Assembly: GCA_022767125.1 (NCBI GenBank)
Contig: JALEPZ010000101.1
Location: forward strand, 1-49,887
Direction: 5' to 3'
Source: Phocaeicola plebeius
Lineage (GTDB): Bacteria > Bacteroidota > Bacteroidia > Bacteroidales > Bacteroidaceae
DNA length: 49,887 nt
The position numbers and the translations under genes are program-made. Within the stretch, counting starts at the first letter, position 1. Every line of letters starts with the position of its first letter. The notes beneath the pieces were generated by a model that ran no database searches, was not told the DNA's origin, and saw nothing but the letters and a program-made list of their open reading frames with translations. Below, in pieces: positions 16,186 to 25,456 of the stretch.

Positions 16186-19100
16186 GTGATTCCCACCTAT
16201 GAGGTGGGGAAAGCGGAAAAGAACCCGATTTTCCTGGAGAAACGAGTCTATCAGGGAAGCAGCGGGGTGGTCTATCCCTACCCCGTCATCGAATCCATCA
16301 GCAACGAAAAGACAGACAAGGCCTACCAGGCCATCTATCTGGAGAACGAATATATCAAAGTCATGATTCTGCCGGAACTGGGAGGACGGGTACAGATGGC
16401 CTACGACAAGATCCGTCAACGCCATTTCATCTATTACAACCGGGTCATCAAGCCGGCACTGGTCGGACTGACCGGTCCCTGGATTTCGGGAGGCATCGAA
16501 TTCAACTGGCCCCAGCACCATCGTCCCAGCACCTTCCTGCCGGTGGATGCCACCATCGAAGAACATGCAGACGGTAGCGTCACCGTATGGGTCAACGAAA
16601 TGGAACGGATGTTCCACCAGAAGGGCATGGCAGGATTCACGTTGCGACCGGGATGTGCCTATCTGGAAATCAAGGGAGTGGTCTATAACCGGACGGAAGT
16701 CCCCCAGACGTTTCTCTGGTGGGCGAATCCGGCCGTAGCAGTCAACGACCACTACCAAAGCGTCTTCCCGCCCGACATCAATGCCGTGTTCGACCATGGG
16801 AAGCGGGCGGTGAGCAGCTTCCCCATCGCTACGGGCACGTATTACAAGATTGACTACTCGGCAGGAGTGGACATCTCCAACTACAAGAATATCCCTGTCC
16901 CCACCAGCTATATGGCGGTAAACAGCCGCTTCGATTTTGAAGGTGGCTATGAGAATGACACTCAGGCAGGTATGCTGCATGTGGCCAACCACCACATCTC
17001 TCCGGGCAAGAAACAATGGACATGGGGGAACGGCGATTTCGGCAAGGCCTGGGACCGCAACCTGACGGATGAGGACGGCCCCTACATCGAACTCATGGCA
17101 GGCGTCTATACCGAGAACCAGCCGGACTTTACCTGGCTGCAGCCCTACGAGGAAAAGAGTTTCGTGCAGTATTTCATGCCCTACCGAGAGCTGGGCATCG
17201 TGAAGAATGCCTCGAAGGACCTGCTGATGAATGTCGAGCCAGACGGAACGGACAGCATCCGACTGAAAGTCATGGCTACCCGTCGGCTGACGGTCGAGCT
17301 GACCGTGCGGAAAGACGACGGCTCCCTCCTCCACCGCCAGACACTGGAACTGTCGCCCGAAGCTGTCTTCCATGAAAGCATCCCGACGGAGGGTGTGGCG
17401 TTCAACCACCTGCTCCTGACCTTCGTTGCCGACGGCAAGGAGCTGTTGTCCTGGCAGGCCGAACCCGATGAAGTGAAGCCGGTACCCGATGCGGCGGAAG
17501 CAGCTGGCCTTCCCGAAGAGATTGCCACGACCGAACAACTGTACCTTACCGGACTGCACCTGGAGCAATACCGCCATGCCACCTATAATCCGGTCGACTA
17601 TTACGAGGAAGCCCTTCGGCGCGACCCGCTGGACATCCGGAACAACAATGCGCTGGGACTGTGGTATCTCCGGAAGGGATGCTTCGAAAAGGCCGAGCAG
17701 TACCTTGCCACCGCCGTCAGGATGTTGCAGAAGCGCAACCCGAATCCCTACGACGGGGAACCGCTGTACAACCTGGGCCTGGCCCTCAAGTACCAGGGCC
17801 GGATGTCGGAGGCATACGACCGGTTCTACAAGAGCTGCTGGAATGCCGCCTGGCAGGATGCCGGTTACCTGGCCTGCGCACAGATTTCCACCCTGCAGCA
17901 CCGCTACGACGATGCGCTCGATGAAATCGACCGCTCCCTGATACGCAACTGGCACAACCATAAGGCCCGGGCACTGAAGACGGCCCTGTTGCGCAAGATG
18001 AACCGTCGGGAAGAGGCAGCCGCTCTGGTGGAAGATTCGTTACGCATCGACCCCTTCAACTATGGTTGCCGCTACGAATCCTGGCTGATGACAGGAGAGG
18101 ATAGCCAACTGGAAAAGCTGAAGGAACTGATGCGGAAGGAGGCCAACAATTACGATGAAATCGCGCTGGACTACTGCGCTGCCGGCTGCTACGAAGAAGC
18201 CATCGCAGTATGGAAACTGGCCGTCACCGAAGGGGCCGTCACCCCGATGACTTATTATTATATGGCCTGGGCAATGACCTTGTCGGGAGATGAAGGTGCG
18301 GAACAGGCCCGACAGCAGGCCGCCACATCCAGTCCCGACTATTGCTTCCCGAACCGCCTGGAGGCAGTACTTGCCTTGCAGTCGGCCATGGAAGCGCGTC
18401 CGGACGATGCCAAAGCCCCCTATTATTTAGGCAACCTGTATTACGACAAGCGGCAGTATGACAAGGCATTGAAACTGTGGGAGCAGTCAGCTGCGTCAGA
18501 CGGCCAGTTCCCCACGGTCTGGAGAAACCTGGCGCTGGGGTACTTCAACAAGCGCAACGAGTCCGCAACAGCCGTGGCTTGCATGGAGAAAGCCTTTGCG
18601 CTGGATCCGACCGATGCCCGTGTGCTGATGGAGCTGGACCAGCTGTACAAACGCCTGCAATACAGTCATGCGTTCCGGTTGGAGCACCTCGACCGTTATC
18701 CCGAACTGATAGCCATGCGCGATGACCTGCTGCTGGAACGGATTACCCTGCTGAACCAGCTGGGACGTTATGAGGAGGCCAAAAACCTGTTAGACAGCCA
18801 CATCTTCCATCCTTGGGAAGGAGGAGAAGGAAAGGTTTCCACCCAATACCAGTTTGCCCGTGTCGGACTGGCCAAGCAAGCGCTGGAAGGGAAACGCTAC
18901 GAGGAGGCCTTGCAGCTGCTGCACGAATGCCTGGAGTACCCCCACCACCTCGGCGAAGGAAAGCTGCAGGGAGCGCAGGAGAACGACTTCTACTATTGGA
19001 TGGGCTGTGCCTACCAGGCCCAAGGAGACGAGCAGCATGCCGTAGAATGCTGGGAAAAGGGAACCTACGGTCCGACCGAACCGGCGGCTGCCTTGTATTA

Positions 19101-19440
19101 CAACGATGCCAAGCCCGACAAGATTTTCTATGCCGGACTCTGCCTGAGAAAGCTCCACCAGGAGGACAAAGCCCGCAGCTACTTCTACAAGTTGCTGAAC
19201 TACGGGAAGAACCACCTGTTTGACACCGTCCGGATGGACTATTTCGCCGTCTCGCTGCCCGACTTGCTGATCTGGGAAGACGACCTGCAGGTACGCAATA
19301 CCCTTCATTGCCGGTACATGATGGCATTGGGATACTGGGGCCTGGAGGAAACGGAGAAGGCGGAAAAACTGATGGAGGAAGTGGCGAAGATGGACCGGAA
19401 CCATTTGGGGGTTCAGTCTGTCATGAAATGGATTCTGTAA
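16186..19440 (+). CDS. DUF5107 and TPR-repeat protein, with an early nonsense codon in the ancestral frame
   Basis: The product has 1084 residues from a GTG at 16186, with no signal peptide. The N-terminal half (to about 340) is a DUF5107-type beta-sandwich with FLEKRVYQGSSGVVYPYPV and GPWISGGIEFNWPQHHRPSTF; it resembles mutarotase-like folds by inference only. From about 430 onward there are many TPR-like helix pairs (NNNALGLWYLRKGCFEKAEQYL; PYYLGNLYYDKRQYDKALKLWE). The probable original start is the ATG at 16159, 15 bp after the porter gene (MVKAWK), but codon 7 is TAA (16177-16179), after which TVVIPTYE continues in frame. The next in-frame ATG is residue 60, inside the conserved domain. 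Reinitiation at GTG is possible. Its role in sugar use is unknown. Confidence 0.75.
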   Translation: MIPTYEVGKAEKNPIFLEKRVYQGSSGVVYPYPVIESISNEKTDKAYQAIYLENEYIKVMILPELGGRVQMAYDKIRQRHFIYYNRVIKPALVGLTGPWISGGIEFNWPQHHRPSTFLPVDATIEEHADGSVTVWVNEMERMFHQKGMAGFTLRPGCAYLEIKGVVYNRTEVPQTFLWWANPAVAVNDHYQSVFPPDINAVFDHGKRAVSSFPIATGTYYKIDYSAGVDISNYKNIPVPTSYMAVNSRFDFEGGYENDTQAGMLHVANHHISPGKKQWTWGNGDFGKAWDRNLTDEDGPYIELMAGVYTENQPDFTWLQPYEEKSFVQYFMPYRELGIVKNASKDLLMNVEPDGTDSIRLKVMATRRLTVELTVRKDDGSLLHRQTLELSPEAVFHESIPTEGVAFNHLLLTFVADGKELLSWQAEPDEVKPVPDAAEAAGLPEEIATTEQLYLTGLHLEQYRHATYNPVDYYEEALRRDPLDIRNNNALGLWYLRKGCFEKAEQYLATAVRMLQKRNPNPYDGEPLYNLGLALKYQGRMSEAYDRFYKSCWNAAWQDAGYLACAQISTLQHRYDDALDEIDRSLIRNWHNHKARALKTALLRKMNRREEAAALVEDSLRIDPFNYGCRYESWLMTGEDSQLEKLKELMRKEANNYDEIALDYCAAGCYEEAIAVWKLAVTEGAVTPMTYYYMAWAMTLSGDEGAEQARQQAATSSPDYCFPNRLEAVLALQSAMEARPDDAKAPYYLGNLYYDKRQYDKALKLWEQSAASDGQFPTVWRNLALGYFNKRNESATAVACMEKAFALDPTDARVLMELDQLYKRLQYSHAFRLEHLDRYPELIAMRDDLLLERITLLNQLGRYEEAKNLLDSHIFHPWEGGEGKVSTQYQFARVGLAKQALEGKRYEEALQLLHECLEYPHHLGEGKLQGAQENDFYYWMGCAYQAQGDEQHAVECWEKGTYGPTEPAAALYYNDAKPDKIFYAGLCLRKLHQEDKARSYFYKLLNYGKNHLFDTVRMDYFAVSLPDLLIWEDDLQVRNTLHCRYMMALGYWGLEETEKAEKLMEEVAKMDRNHLGVQSVMKWIL

Positions 19441-19459
19441 CCAGCGGAACAAAGATATC

Positions 19460-22204
19460 ATGAAAAAAAGACTCCTCCTTTGGATGGGATGCTGTCTGCT
19501 CGGCCTCCTGCCCGCGAATGCCAACCCACAACGGATGGACCTGTCGGGCATCTGGCGTTTCCAGCTGGACCCGTTAGGCTTTGGGAAAACACCGGGCTCG
19601 GAACTGTATCTGGACAAACTGGTAGAAACCATCGTACTGCCCGGATCGACCGACGAGGCGGGAAAAGGCGTGAAGAACAATGCCCGCTACGTGGATCGCC
19701 TGAGCCGGAAATTCGAATACCAGGGACCGGCCTGGTACCAGCGTGAAGTGGTGGTGCCTGCATCGTGGACAGGAAAACACATCGTGCTGCACCTGGAACG
19801 CTGTCATTGGGAAACAACGGTGTATATAGACGGACAACTGGCCGGGACAGACGAACGCCTCTCGACCCCCAACCGGTTCGATGTGTCGCGTTTCCTGACC
19901 CCCGGTGTCCACACACTGACCCTCTGTGTGGACAACCGGCTGAAATACCCGATGGACCATTGGAACCACGGGACGACAGAATATACCCAGACCAACTGGA
20001 ACGGCATTGTGGGCGACATTTCCCTGGTGGCTTCGGAAACCGTCCGTATCGGGCAGACCCATGTCTATCCCGATGTAGAAGGCCGGCGCATCCAGACCCG
20101 CATCGCCATCGACGGACTGTGCCAGGGTCAGCAGGCCCGGCTGCAGCTGTCGGTCCGCGAGAAAGGCGGGCGGCAGGTGGCCGCTTCAGATCTGCTGGTG
20201 GACAGCCTCTCTGCCGCCCAGGGCATCTGCACGGAATTGGCGATGGGAAAGAACGTACGGCTGTGGGATGAATTCTCGCCGTTCCTCTATGAACTGGAGG
20301 CGGTGGTGGAGACCGGCGGCAAGTCGGATGCCCGCCGGGTGACTTTCGGAATGCGCTCTGTCGAACAGGGAAAACACCATGTGCGTCTGAACGGCCGCGA
20401 CATCCACCTGCGCGGCGTGCTTGACTGTGCCGTCTTTCCGCTGACGGGGTACCCTTCCACCTGCCCGGACGACTGGAAACGTATCTTCACCACCATCAAG
20501 TCATACGGCATGAACCATGTACGCTTTCACTCCTGGTGCCCGCCCGAAGCGGCTTTCGAGGCCGCCGACGAAATAGGGATGTACCTTCAGGCAGAACTGC
20601 CCATGTGGATAAAGGATGTGGGACAATACCCTGCCCGCCGTGACTTTTTCGAGAAGGAGATGTATGCCATCCTGGATGCCTACGGCAATCATCCTTCCTT
20701 TGTCCTGATGTGCAACGGCAATGAGAACGAAGGGGACTTCGCCGTGCTGGAAGACCTGGTGAAGAAGGCGCAGGCGCATGACAACCGTCGTCTGTATTCC
20801 GCCTCCACAGCCCGTACGCATGTGGCTGCCGATCAGTTCTATGTGTCGCACGTCACCCAGAAAGGATGGATTACGGTGTACGAAGGAAAACCTTCTACAG
20901 ACTGGGACCGCAGCGCAACATCGAGCATAGATGTGCCAGTCATTGCCCACGAGACAGGGCAACGGTGCATGTATCCCAACTTCGAGGAAATCAAGAAATA
21001 CACCGGTGTGGTGGAAGCCCGAAACATGGAAGTGTTCCGCGAGCGGCTGACCCGCAACGGGATGTTGCATCAGGCCGATGACTTCTTCCATGCTACGGGA
21101 GCACACACGGTGCTGCAGTATAAGGAAGTGAACGAATCGTTGCTGCGGACAGCCAACTCCGGCGGCTTCCAGCTGCTGGGACTGGCCGACTTCCCGGGAC
21201 AGGGCAGTGCGTTCGTGGGCATTCTCGACGCCTTCTGGGAAAGCAAGGGACTGGTCACTCCGGAGAAATTCCGCGAATCGTGTGCGCCTACCGTCTTGCT
21301 GGCGAGACTGCCGAAGCGGATCTTTGCCACTTCCGAGCTGCTGCAGGCCAAAATGGGCATTTACCATTACGGTGCCACCCGCCTGCAAGGACAGCGGCTG
21401 CAATGGCAACTGGTGGATGCCACCGGGAAGTCATTGTCGGAAGGACAGCTGAAAGGCAAGCCCATTGAAGTGGCGACCGTCGATTCGTTGGGAGTGGTGA
21501 CCATCGGACTGTCGGGCATCCGGCAAGCCGGCAAGTACACCCTGAAGGCTTGTCTGGGAACGGTGAAGAACGAATGGGACATTTGGGTATATCCCGATAC
21601 CGACGAACCCGTCTTCGGGACTGTTCAGGTGACCCGTCAGTGGAACGAGCAGGTGAAACACGACCTGGAAGCCGGAAAGGATGTGCTGCTGGTCCCCGAC
21701 GCTGCACCGGGCCGGAAGACCAAGTTCGCCAGTCATTTCTGGAACCCCATCATGTTCAATTGGAATCCGATGATTGTGGGAACACTGATAGACGCTGCCC
21801 ATCCCGTATTTTCGGATTTCCCCACCGATTCATATGCCGACTGGCAGTGGTGGGACATCCTGAACCATTCCCGTGCGCTCGAACTGGATGGTCTGAAGAA
21901 CCTCACTCCGATGGTGCAGAGCATCGACTCCTACGAAACGAACCACAAACTGGGCATTCTGTTTGAAGCGCGTGTCGGCAAAGGCCGGTTGGTCGTGGCT
22001 GCCATTGACATCGACAAAGACATGGACCAGCGTCCCGCCACCCGACAGTTGTTCCGCTCTGTCTGCCGCTACATGCAGTCAGACCGGTTCGAGCCGAAGG
22101 CCACCGTTTCTGCCTACGAACTGGATGCCTTGTTCGATGGTGCGGACAGCACTTCCGAAGCCGCCTCTTCCAACGCCGCTATCCAGCAACTGTTGAACAA
22201 GTAA
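19460..22204 (+). CDS. Secreted GH2-like glycoside hydrolase a
   Basis: The product has 914 residues with a signal peptide (about 1-21). An N-terminal jelly-roll sugar-binding domain (about 25-190; WRFQLDPLGFG, AWYQREVVVPASWTGKHIVLHLERCHWETTVYIDG), an Ig-like domain (about 195-300) and a TIM barrel (from about 305; HLRGVLDCAVFPLTG, MNHVRFHSWCPPEAAFEAADEIG) follow the GH2 order. The candidate acid/base is Glu422 in NGNEN and the nucleophile Glu498 in AHETG. The barrel is followed by an unusual GFQLLGLADFPGQGSAFVG segment. It is not a classical beta-galactosidase and the bond cleaved is unknown. The paralogue follows 33 bp downstream. Confidence 0.8.
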   Translation: MKKRLLLWMGCCLLGLLPANANPQRMDLSGIWRFQLDPLGFGKTPGSELYLDKLVETIVLPGSTDEAGKGVKNNARYVDRLSRKFEYQGPAWYQREVVVPASWTGKHIVLHLERCHWETTVYIDGQLAGTDERLSTPNRFDVSRFLTPGVHTLTLCVDNRLKYPMDHWNHGTTEYTQTNWNGIVGDISLVASETVRIGQTHVYPDVEGRRIQTRIAIDGLCQGQQARLQLSVREKGGRQVAASDLLVDSLSAAQGICTELAMGKNVRLWDEFSPFLYELEAVVETGGKSDARRVTFGMRSVEQGKHHVRLNGRDIHLRGVLDCAVFPLTGYPSTCPDDWKRIFTTIKSYGMNHVRFHSWCPPEAAFEAADEIGMYLQAELPMWIKDVGQYPARRDFFEKEMYAILDAYGNHPSFVLMCNGNENEGDFAVLEDLVKKAQAHDNRRLYSASTARTHVAADQFYVSHVTQKGWITVYEGKPSTDWDRSATSSIDVPVIAHETGQRCMYPNFEEIKKYTGVVEARNMEVFRERLTRNGMLHQADDFFHATGAHTVLQYKEVNESLLRTANSGGFQLLGLADFPGQGSAFVGILDAFWESKGLVTPEKFRESCAPTVLLARLPKRIFATSELLQAKMGIYHYGATRLQGQRLQWQLVDATGKSLSEGQLKGKPIEVATVDSLGVVTIGLSGIRQAGKYTLKACLGTVKNEWDIWVYPDTDEPVFGTVQVTRQWNEQVKHDLEAGKDVLLVPDAAPGRKTKFASHFWNPIMFNWNPMIVGTLIDAAHPVFSDFPTDSYADWQWWDILNHSRALELDGLKNLTPMVQSIDSYETNHKLGILFEARVGKGRLVVAAIDIDKDMDQRPATRQLFRSVCRYMQSDRFEPKATVSAYELDALFDGADSTSEAASSNAAIQQLLNK

Positions 22205-22237
22205 CCGAATCGTTTACCCCAAAAACAATGATCCATC

Positions 22238-24994
22238 ATGAAAAAGAACCTGTTTCTACTGCTCCTTGCCTTCACAGTTGCCCTGCTGCCGGCCTGCAAG
22301 GAGCCTGCCACCACCCTTTCGCTGGCCGGCAACTGGCAGTTCGCCATTGACAGTACGGATGTAGGTATCGACGAACAATGGTACAACCGTAGCTTCACTG
22401 ACGAGATAACCCTGCCCGGCACCCTGGACGAGGCGGGTTACGGCACACCGAACACCCTCCTCCCCTCATTGGAGAAGCCGCAAGTGCTGCATCTCACCCG
22501 CAAAGTACGCTATGTAGGTCCGGCGTGGTACCTGCGTTCCATCGATATCCCCTCCCACTGGGAAGGCAAAGACATCGTGCTTCATCTCGAACGCACCTTG
22601 TGGCAGACTCAAGTGTGGGTGGACGGACAGGCCGTCGGTCCTGCACAAGAGAGTCTCACCACGCCCCACCGATATGATCTGACACCCTATCTCACCCCTG
22701 GCCGGCATACGCTGGCCATACGGGTGGACAACCGCAAGCGGTATGACATCTCGACGGGCGAATCGAACATGGCACATGCCTATACCGACCATACCCAAAT
22801 CATCTGGAACGGACTGCTCGGAGAGCTGTCGCTAAAGGCCTATGACCAACTGGAAATAGCAGACCTACAGGTCTATCCCAACGCAGAACTGAACAAAGTA
22901 TGCGTGAAAGTCCAGCTGAACCGTCCCGCTGCTACCGGACAGGGAACCTTACACCTCACCCTCCGCGAAAAGGAAAGCGGGAAGGTGGCCGCCGAAGTCG
23001 AAACGGCCATCCCGCAAGGAGCCGGCAGCCGTCCTATCAACGTGGAATGCCCGATTGACCAGCCACGACTCTGGGACGAGCTGCATCCTCACCTGTACGA
23101 ATTGTCCGCCCACGCCACGATCGATGGACACGAAGCAAAGCGTCAGACCACGTTCGGAATGAGACAGATCAGCAACAAGGATGCCCGCCTGCAGATCAAC
23201 GGCCAGCCGCTGTTCTTGCGCGGAACACTGGAATGCTGCATTTTCCCCCTCACCGGCCGTCCGCCCATGCAGACCGACGAATGGCTCCAACTGTTCCACA
23301 CCGCCCGCGAATGGGGACTCAACCATCTGCGGTTCCACTCCTGGTGTCCTCCAGCCGCCGCCTTTGAGGCTGCCGACCAAGTAGGATTCTACCTGCAGGT
23401 GGAACTGCCCGTATGGTCGTACACCATCGGAGAAGATGAAGCCATGACCCGCTTCCTCCGTGACGAAGCCGACCGTATCCTGAAAGAATACGGGAATCAT
23501 CCCTCTTTCTGCTTCCTGAGCATGGGGAACGAACTGCAATCCGACTTCACCTGCCTGGAGCAACTGATGCAGCATGTCAAACAGGCCGACCCTCGCCACC
23601 TTTACACCACCACTTCCTTCACCTTCGAACGTGGACATGGCGACTGGCCGGAAGCGCTCGACGATTACTTCGTCACCCAATGGACCCGGAAAGGATGGGT
23701 GCGCGGACAGGGCGTCTTCAATGCCGAATCCCCGAATTTTTCCAAAGACTATTCGGCATCGGTGGAAGGAATGCCAGTACCTGTCGTCACGCACGAAATC
23801 GGACAATATGCCGTCTATCCCGATCTGCGCGAGATTGAGAAATACACCGGTGTACTGGATCCGCTCAACCTGAAAGGGGTGCGTAGCGACTTGCAGGAAA
23901 AGGGACTGCTGCACAAGGCAAACGACTATCTGACCGCTTCGGGTAAACTCGCCTGCTTATTGTATAAGGAAGAGATAGAGCGTGCGCTCAAGACACCCGG
24001 CATCAGTGGTTTCCAACTGCTGGACCTCCATGATTTTCCGGGACAGGGAACGGCACTGGTCGGCCTGTTGAATGCCTTTTGGGAAAGCAAAGGCATCATT
24101 GGGGCAGACGAGTTCAGACAATTCTGCTCCCCCACCGTCCCGCTCGCCCGTTTTCCCCAGGCTGTTTACAGGAACAGCGACCGTTTTGAGGCAGACATTG
24201 AAATCGCCAACTATGGAGACGAATTGCCTTCCACGGAAGTCGTGTGGGAGCTGGCAGATACGGCAGGCAACCTCCTTCATTCAGGAACGTTGGGCAGTCA
24301 TCCGATCGGCCGTGGCGTTGTCCGTACCGGAAAAGTCACCTGCCCGCTGTCGGCTATTGACCAGGCCTCCCGCCTTGTCTTCACTGTCCGCCTCAACGCT
24401 ACGGAATTCAAGAACAGCTGGAACCTGTGGGTCTATCCCTGTGACCTCCGCCTGCCGGGAACCGACATTGTCGTGACACGCCGACTGGAGGAAGCCCTCG
24501 CCTCCTTGCGGGCAGGAAAGAAAGTGTTGTTCAATCCTCCGTATGCCCAATGCAACGGACTGCCGGGCAAGTTCGTCCCCGTGTTCTGGAGTCCTGTCCA
24601 CTTCCCGACACAAGCCGGCACCATGGGCCTGCTCCTCGCTCCCGAGCATCCGGCGTTTGCCCACTTCCCCACCGACGGGCATACCGACTGGCAGTGGTGG
24701 AGCCTCACGACGCAATCCAGCCCGTTCATTACCGACAGCATCTGTCATCACTTGACACCGCTGGTAGAATGTGTGGACAACTTCGCGAACAATCGTCGTC
24801 TGTCCCCTCTGTTCGAGGCCCAGTGTGAAAAGGGTTCGTTAGTCGTCTGCAGCATGGACCTGATGGAGCAACAGGAGAAGTTCCCAGAAAAGCGCCAGCT
24901 GCTCTACAGCTTGCTCCGTTACATGCAATCGGATGATTTCCATCCTTCGCAGACCTTGTCTGCCACCGAACTCCAGTCGCTGCTGAAACACTAA
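22238..24994 (+). CDS. GH2-like glycoside hydrolase b (lipoprotein, paralogue of a)
   Basis: The product has 918 residues. A lipoprotein signal ends in LLPAC (Cys20), so the enzyme is probably membrane-anchored, unlike its neighbour. The domain order is the same as in the preceding protein: jelly roll (30-200), Ig-like domain, TIM barrel with LRGTLECCIFPLTG and LNHLRFHSWCPPAAAFEAADQVG. The candidate acid/base is Glu432 in SMGNE and the nucleophile Glu520 in VTHEIG. It carries the same segment GFQLLDLHDFPGQGTALVG. The tandem arrangement and shared motifs indicate duplication followed by divergence in location and probably in substrate. The stop codon lies inside the terminator stem. Confidence 0.8.
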   Translation: MKKNLFLLLLAFTVALLPACKEPATTLSLAGNWQFAIDSTDVGIDEQWYNRSFTDEITLPGTLDEAGYGTPNTLLPSLEKPQVLHLTRKVRYVGPAWYLRSIDIPSHWEGKDIVLHLERTLWQTQVWVDGQAVGPAQESLTTPHRYDLTPYLTPGRHTLAIRVDNRKRYDISTGESNMAHAYTDHTQIIWNGLLGELSLKAYDQLEIADLQVYPNAELNKVCVKVQLNRPAATGQGTLHLTLREKESGKVAAEVETAIPQGAGSRPINVECPIDQPRLWDELHPHLYELSAHATIDGHEAKRQTTFGMRQISNKDARLQINGQPLFLRGTLECCIFPLTGRPPMQTDEWLQLFHTAREWGLNHLRFHSWCPPAAAFEAADQVGFYLQVELPVWSYTIGEDEAMTRFLRDEADRILKEYGNHPSFCFLSMGNELQSDFTCLEQLMQHVKQADPRHLYTTTSFTFERGHGDWPEALDDYFVTQWTRKGWVRGQGVFNAESPNFSKDYSASVEGMPVPVVTHEIGQYAVYPDLREIEKYTGVLDPLNLKGVRSDLQEKGLLHKANDYLTASGKLACLLYKEEIERALKTPGISGFQLLDLHDFPGQGTALVGLLNAFWESKGIIGADEFRQFCSPTVPLARFPQAVYRNSDRFEADIEIANYGDELPSTEVVWELADTAGNLLHSGTLGSHPIGRGVVRTGKVTCPLSAIDQASRLVFTVRLNATEFKNSWNLWVYPCDLRLPGTDIVVTRRLEEALASLRAGKKVLFNPPYAQCNGLPGKFVPVFWSPVHFPTQAGTMGLLLAPEHPAFAHFPTDGHTDWQWWSLTTQSSPFITDSICHHLTPLVECVDNFANNRRLSPLFEAQCEKGSLVVCSMDLMEQQEKFPEKRQLLYSLLRYMQSDDFHPSQTLSATELQSLLKH

Positions 24995-25049
24995 TAGTTG
25001 TCCCCACCGACCAGCCCTTACCTCAAGGTTGTCAGTGGGGATAACTATT
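24993..25049 (+). terminator. Rho-independent terminator of the MFS/GH2-like operon
   Basis: AATAGTTGTCCCCAC (24993-25007) pairs with GTGGGGATAACTATT (25035-25049) over 15 bp with one G-T pair, followed by a T run. It overlaps the stop codon of the GH2-like gene. Confidence 0.75.
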
Positions 25050-25117
25050 TTTACAACCTTCACATTCCCGTCAATCTCTTTATGTATTTGCTTCCATTCC
25101 ACTTTTGTCATTTGACG

Positions 25118-25147
25118 GGGGACCTGTCCGAAAACCTTGGGGTCCCC
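25118..25147 (+). other. Small intergenic hairpin
   Basis: GGGGACC (25118-25124) and GGTCCCC (25141-25147) form a perfect 7-bp stem with a 16-nt loop, between the operon terminator and the next palindromic repeat. Function is unknown. Confidence 0.4.
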
Positions 25148-25155
25148 TATCTAAC

Positions 25156-25232
25156 TGTCATGCTGAACGGAGTGAAGCAGCTGGATACATCCGCTTTGTG
25201 CGGACAGATTTCTCACTTCGTTCGAAATGACA
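25156..25232. repeat. REP-like imperfect palindrome
   Basis: TGTCATGCTGAACGGAGTG at 25156-25174 is mirrored by CACTTCGTTCGAAATGACA at 25214-25232 with a few mismatches, and an inner perfect hairpin TCCGC/GCGGA lies at 25190-25204. Palindromes of this TGTCATGCTGAACGAAGTGAAG type are, as I recall, dispersed intergenic repeats in many bacterial genomes. It has no visible coding role. Confidence 0.55.
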
Positions 25233-25321
25233 GGGGAAAAGGGAAAGCGGAAATACAATTCTCGGACAGCCTGGGAGAGGTTCAGAGGATGCACCAAAAG
25301 GGACAGCCTTTCTCCAGCCGG

Positions 25322-25418
25322 TTCCTTTTTGTACATTTTTTCACGTTTTGGCTTCCGTAATCAACAGCCTTCACCTTCCTTTTTTCAAAGGGGCAACGAT
25401 GATTTTTCACTATCTTTG
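25322..25418 (+). promoter_or_regulatory. Promoter/operator B of the triple-esterase gene (shared regulon element)
   Basis: TTCCTTTTTGTACATT lies at 25322-25337, CTTCCGTAATCAACAGCC at about 25352-25369, and the -7 element TATCTTTG at 25411-25418. The core-to-(-7) distance is 80 bp. Sequence from about 25300 to the start of translation is closely similar to promoter C (AAAGGGACAG upstream; AGAATCAACCT and TTTTATTCATCAA downstream), so B and C arose by duplication. The ATG is 46 bp from the -7 element, almost the same as at D (45 bp). Confidence 0.7.
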
Positions 25419-25456
25419 CAATCGTAAGAATCAACCTGTTTTATTCATCAAGAACC

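Noticed and set aside
16150-17961. A 603-codon open frame on the minus strand opposite the DUF5107 gene
   Set aside because: It mirrors the codon pattern of the plus-strand gene, has no recognisable domain and no promoter, and the plus-strand protein has clear family motifs. Long antisense frames are common in GC-rich coding DNA.
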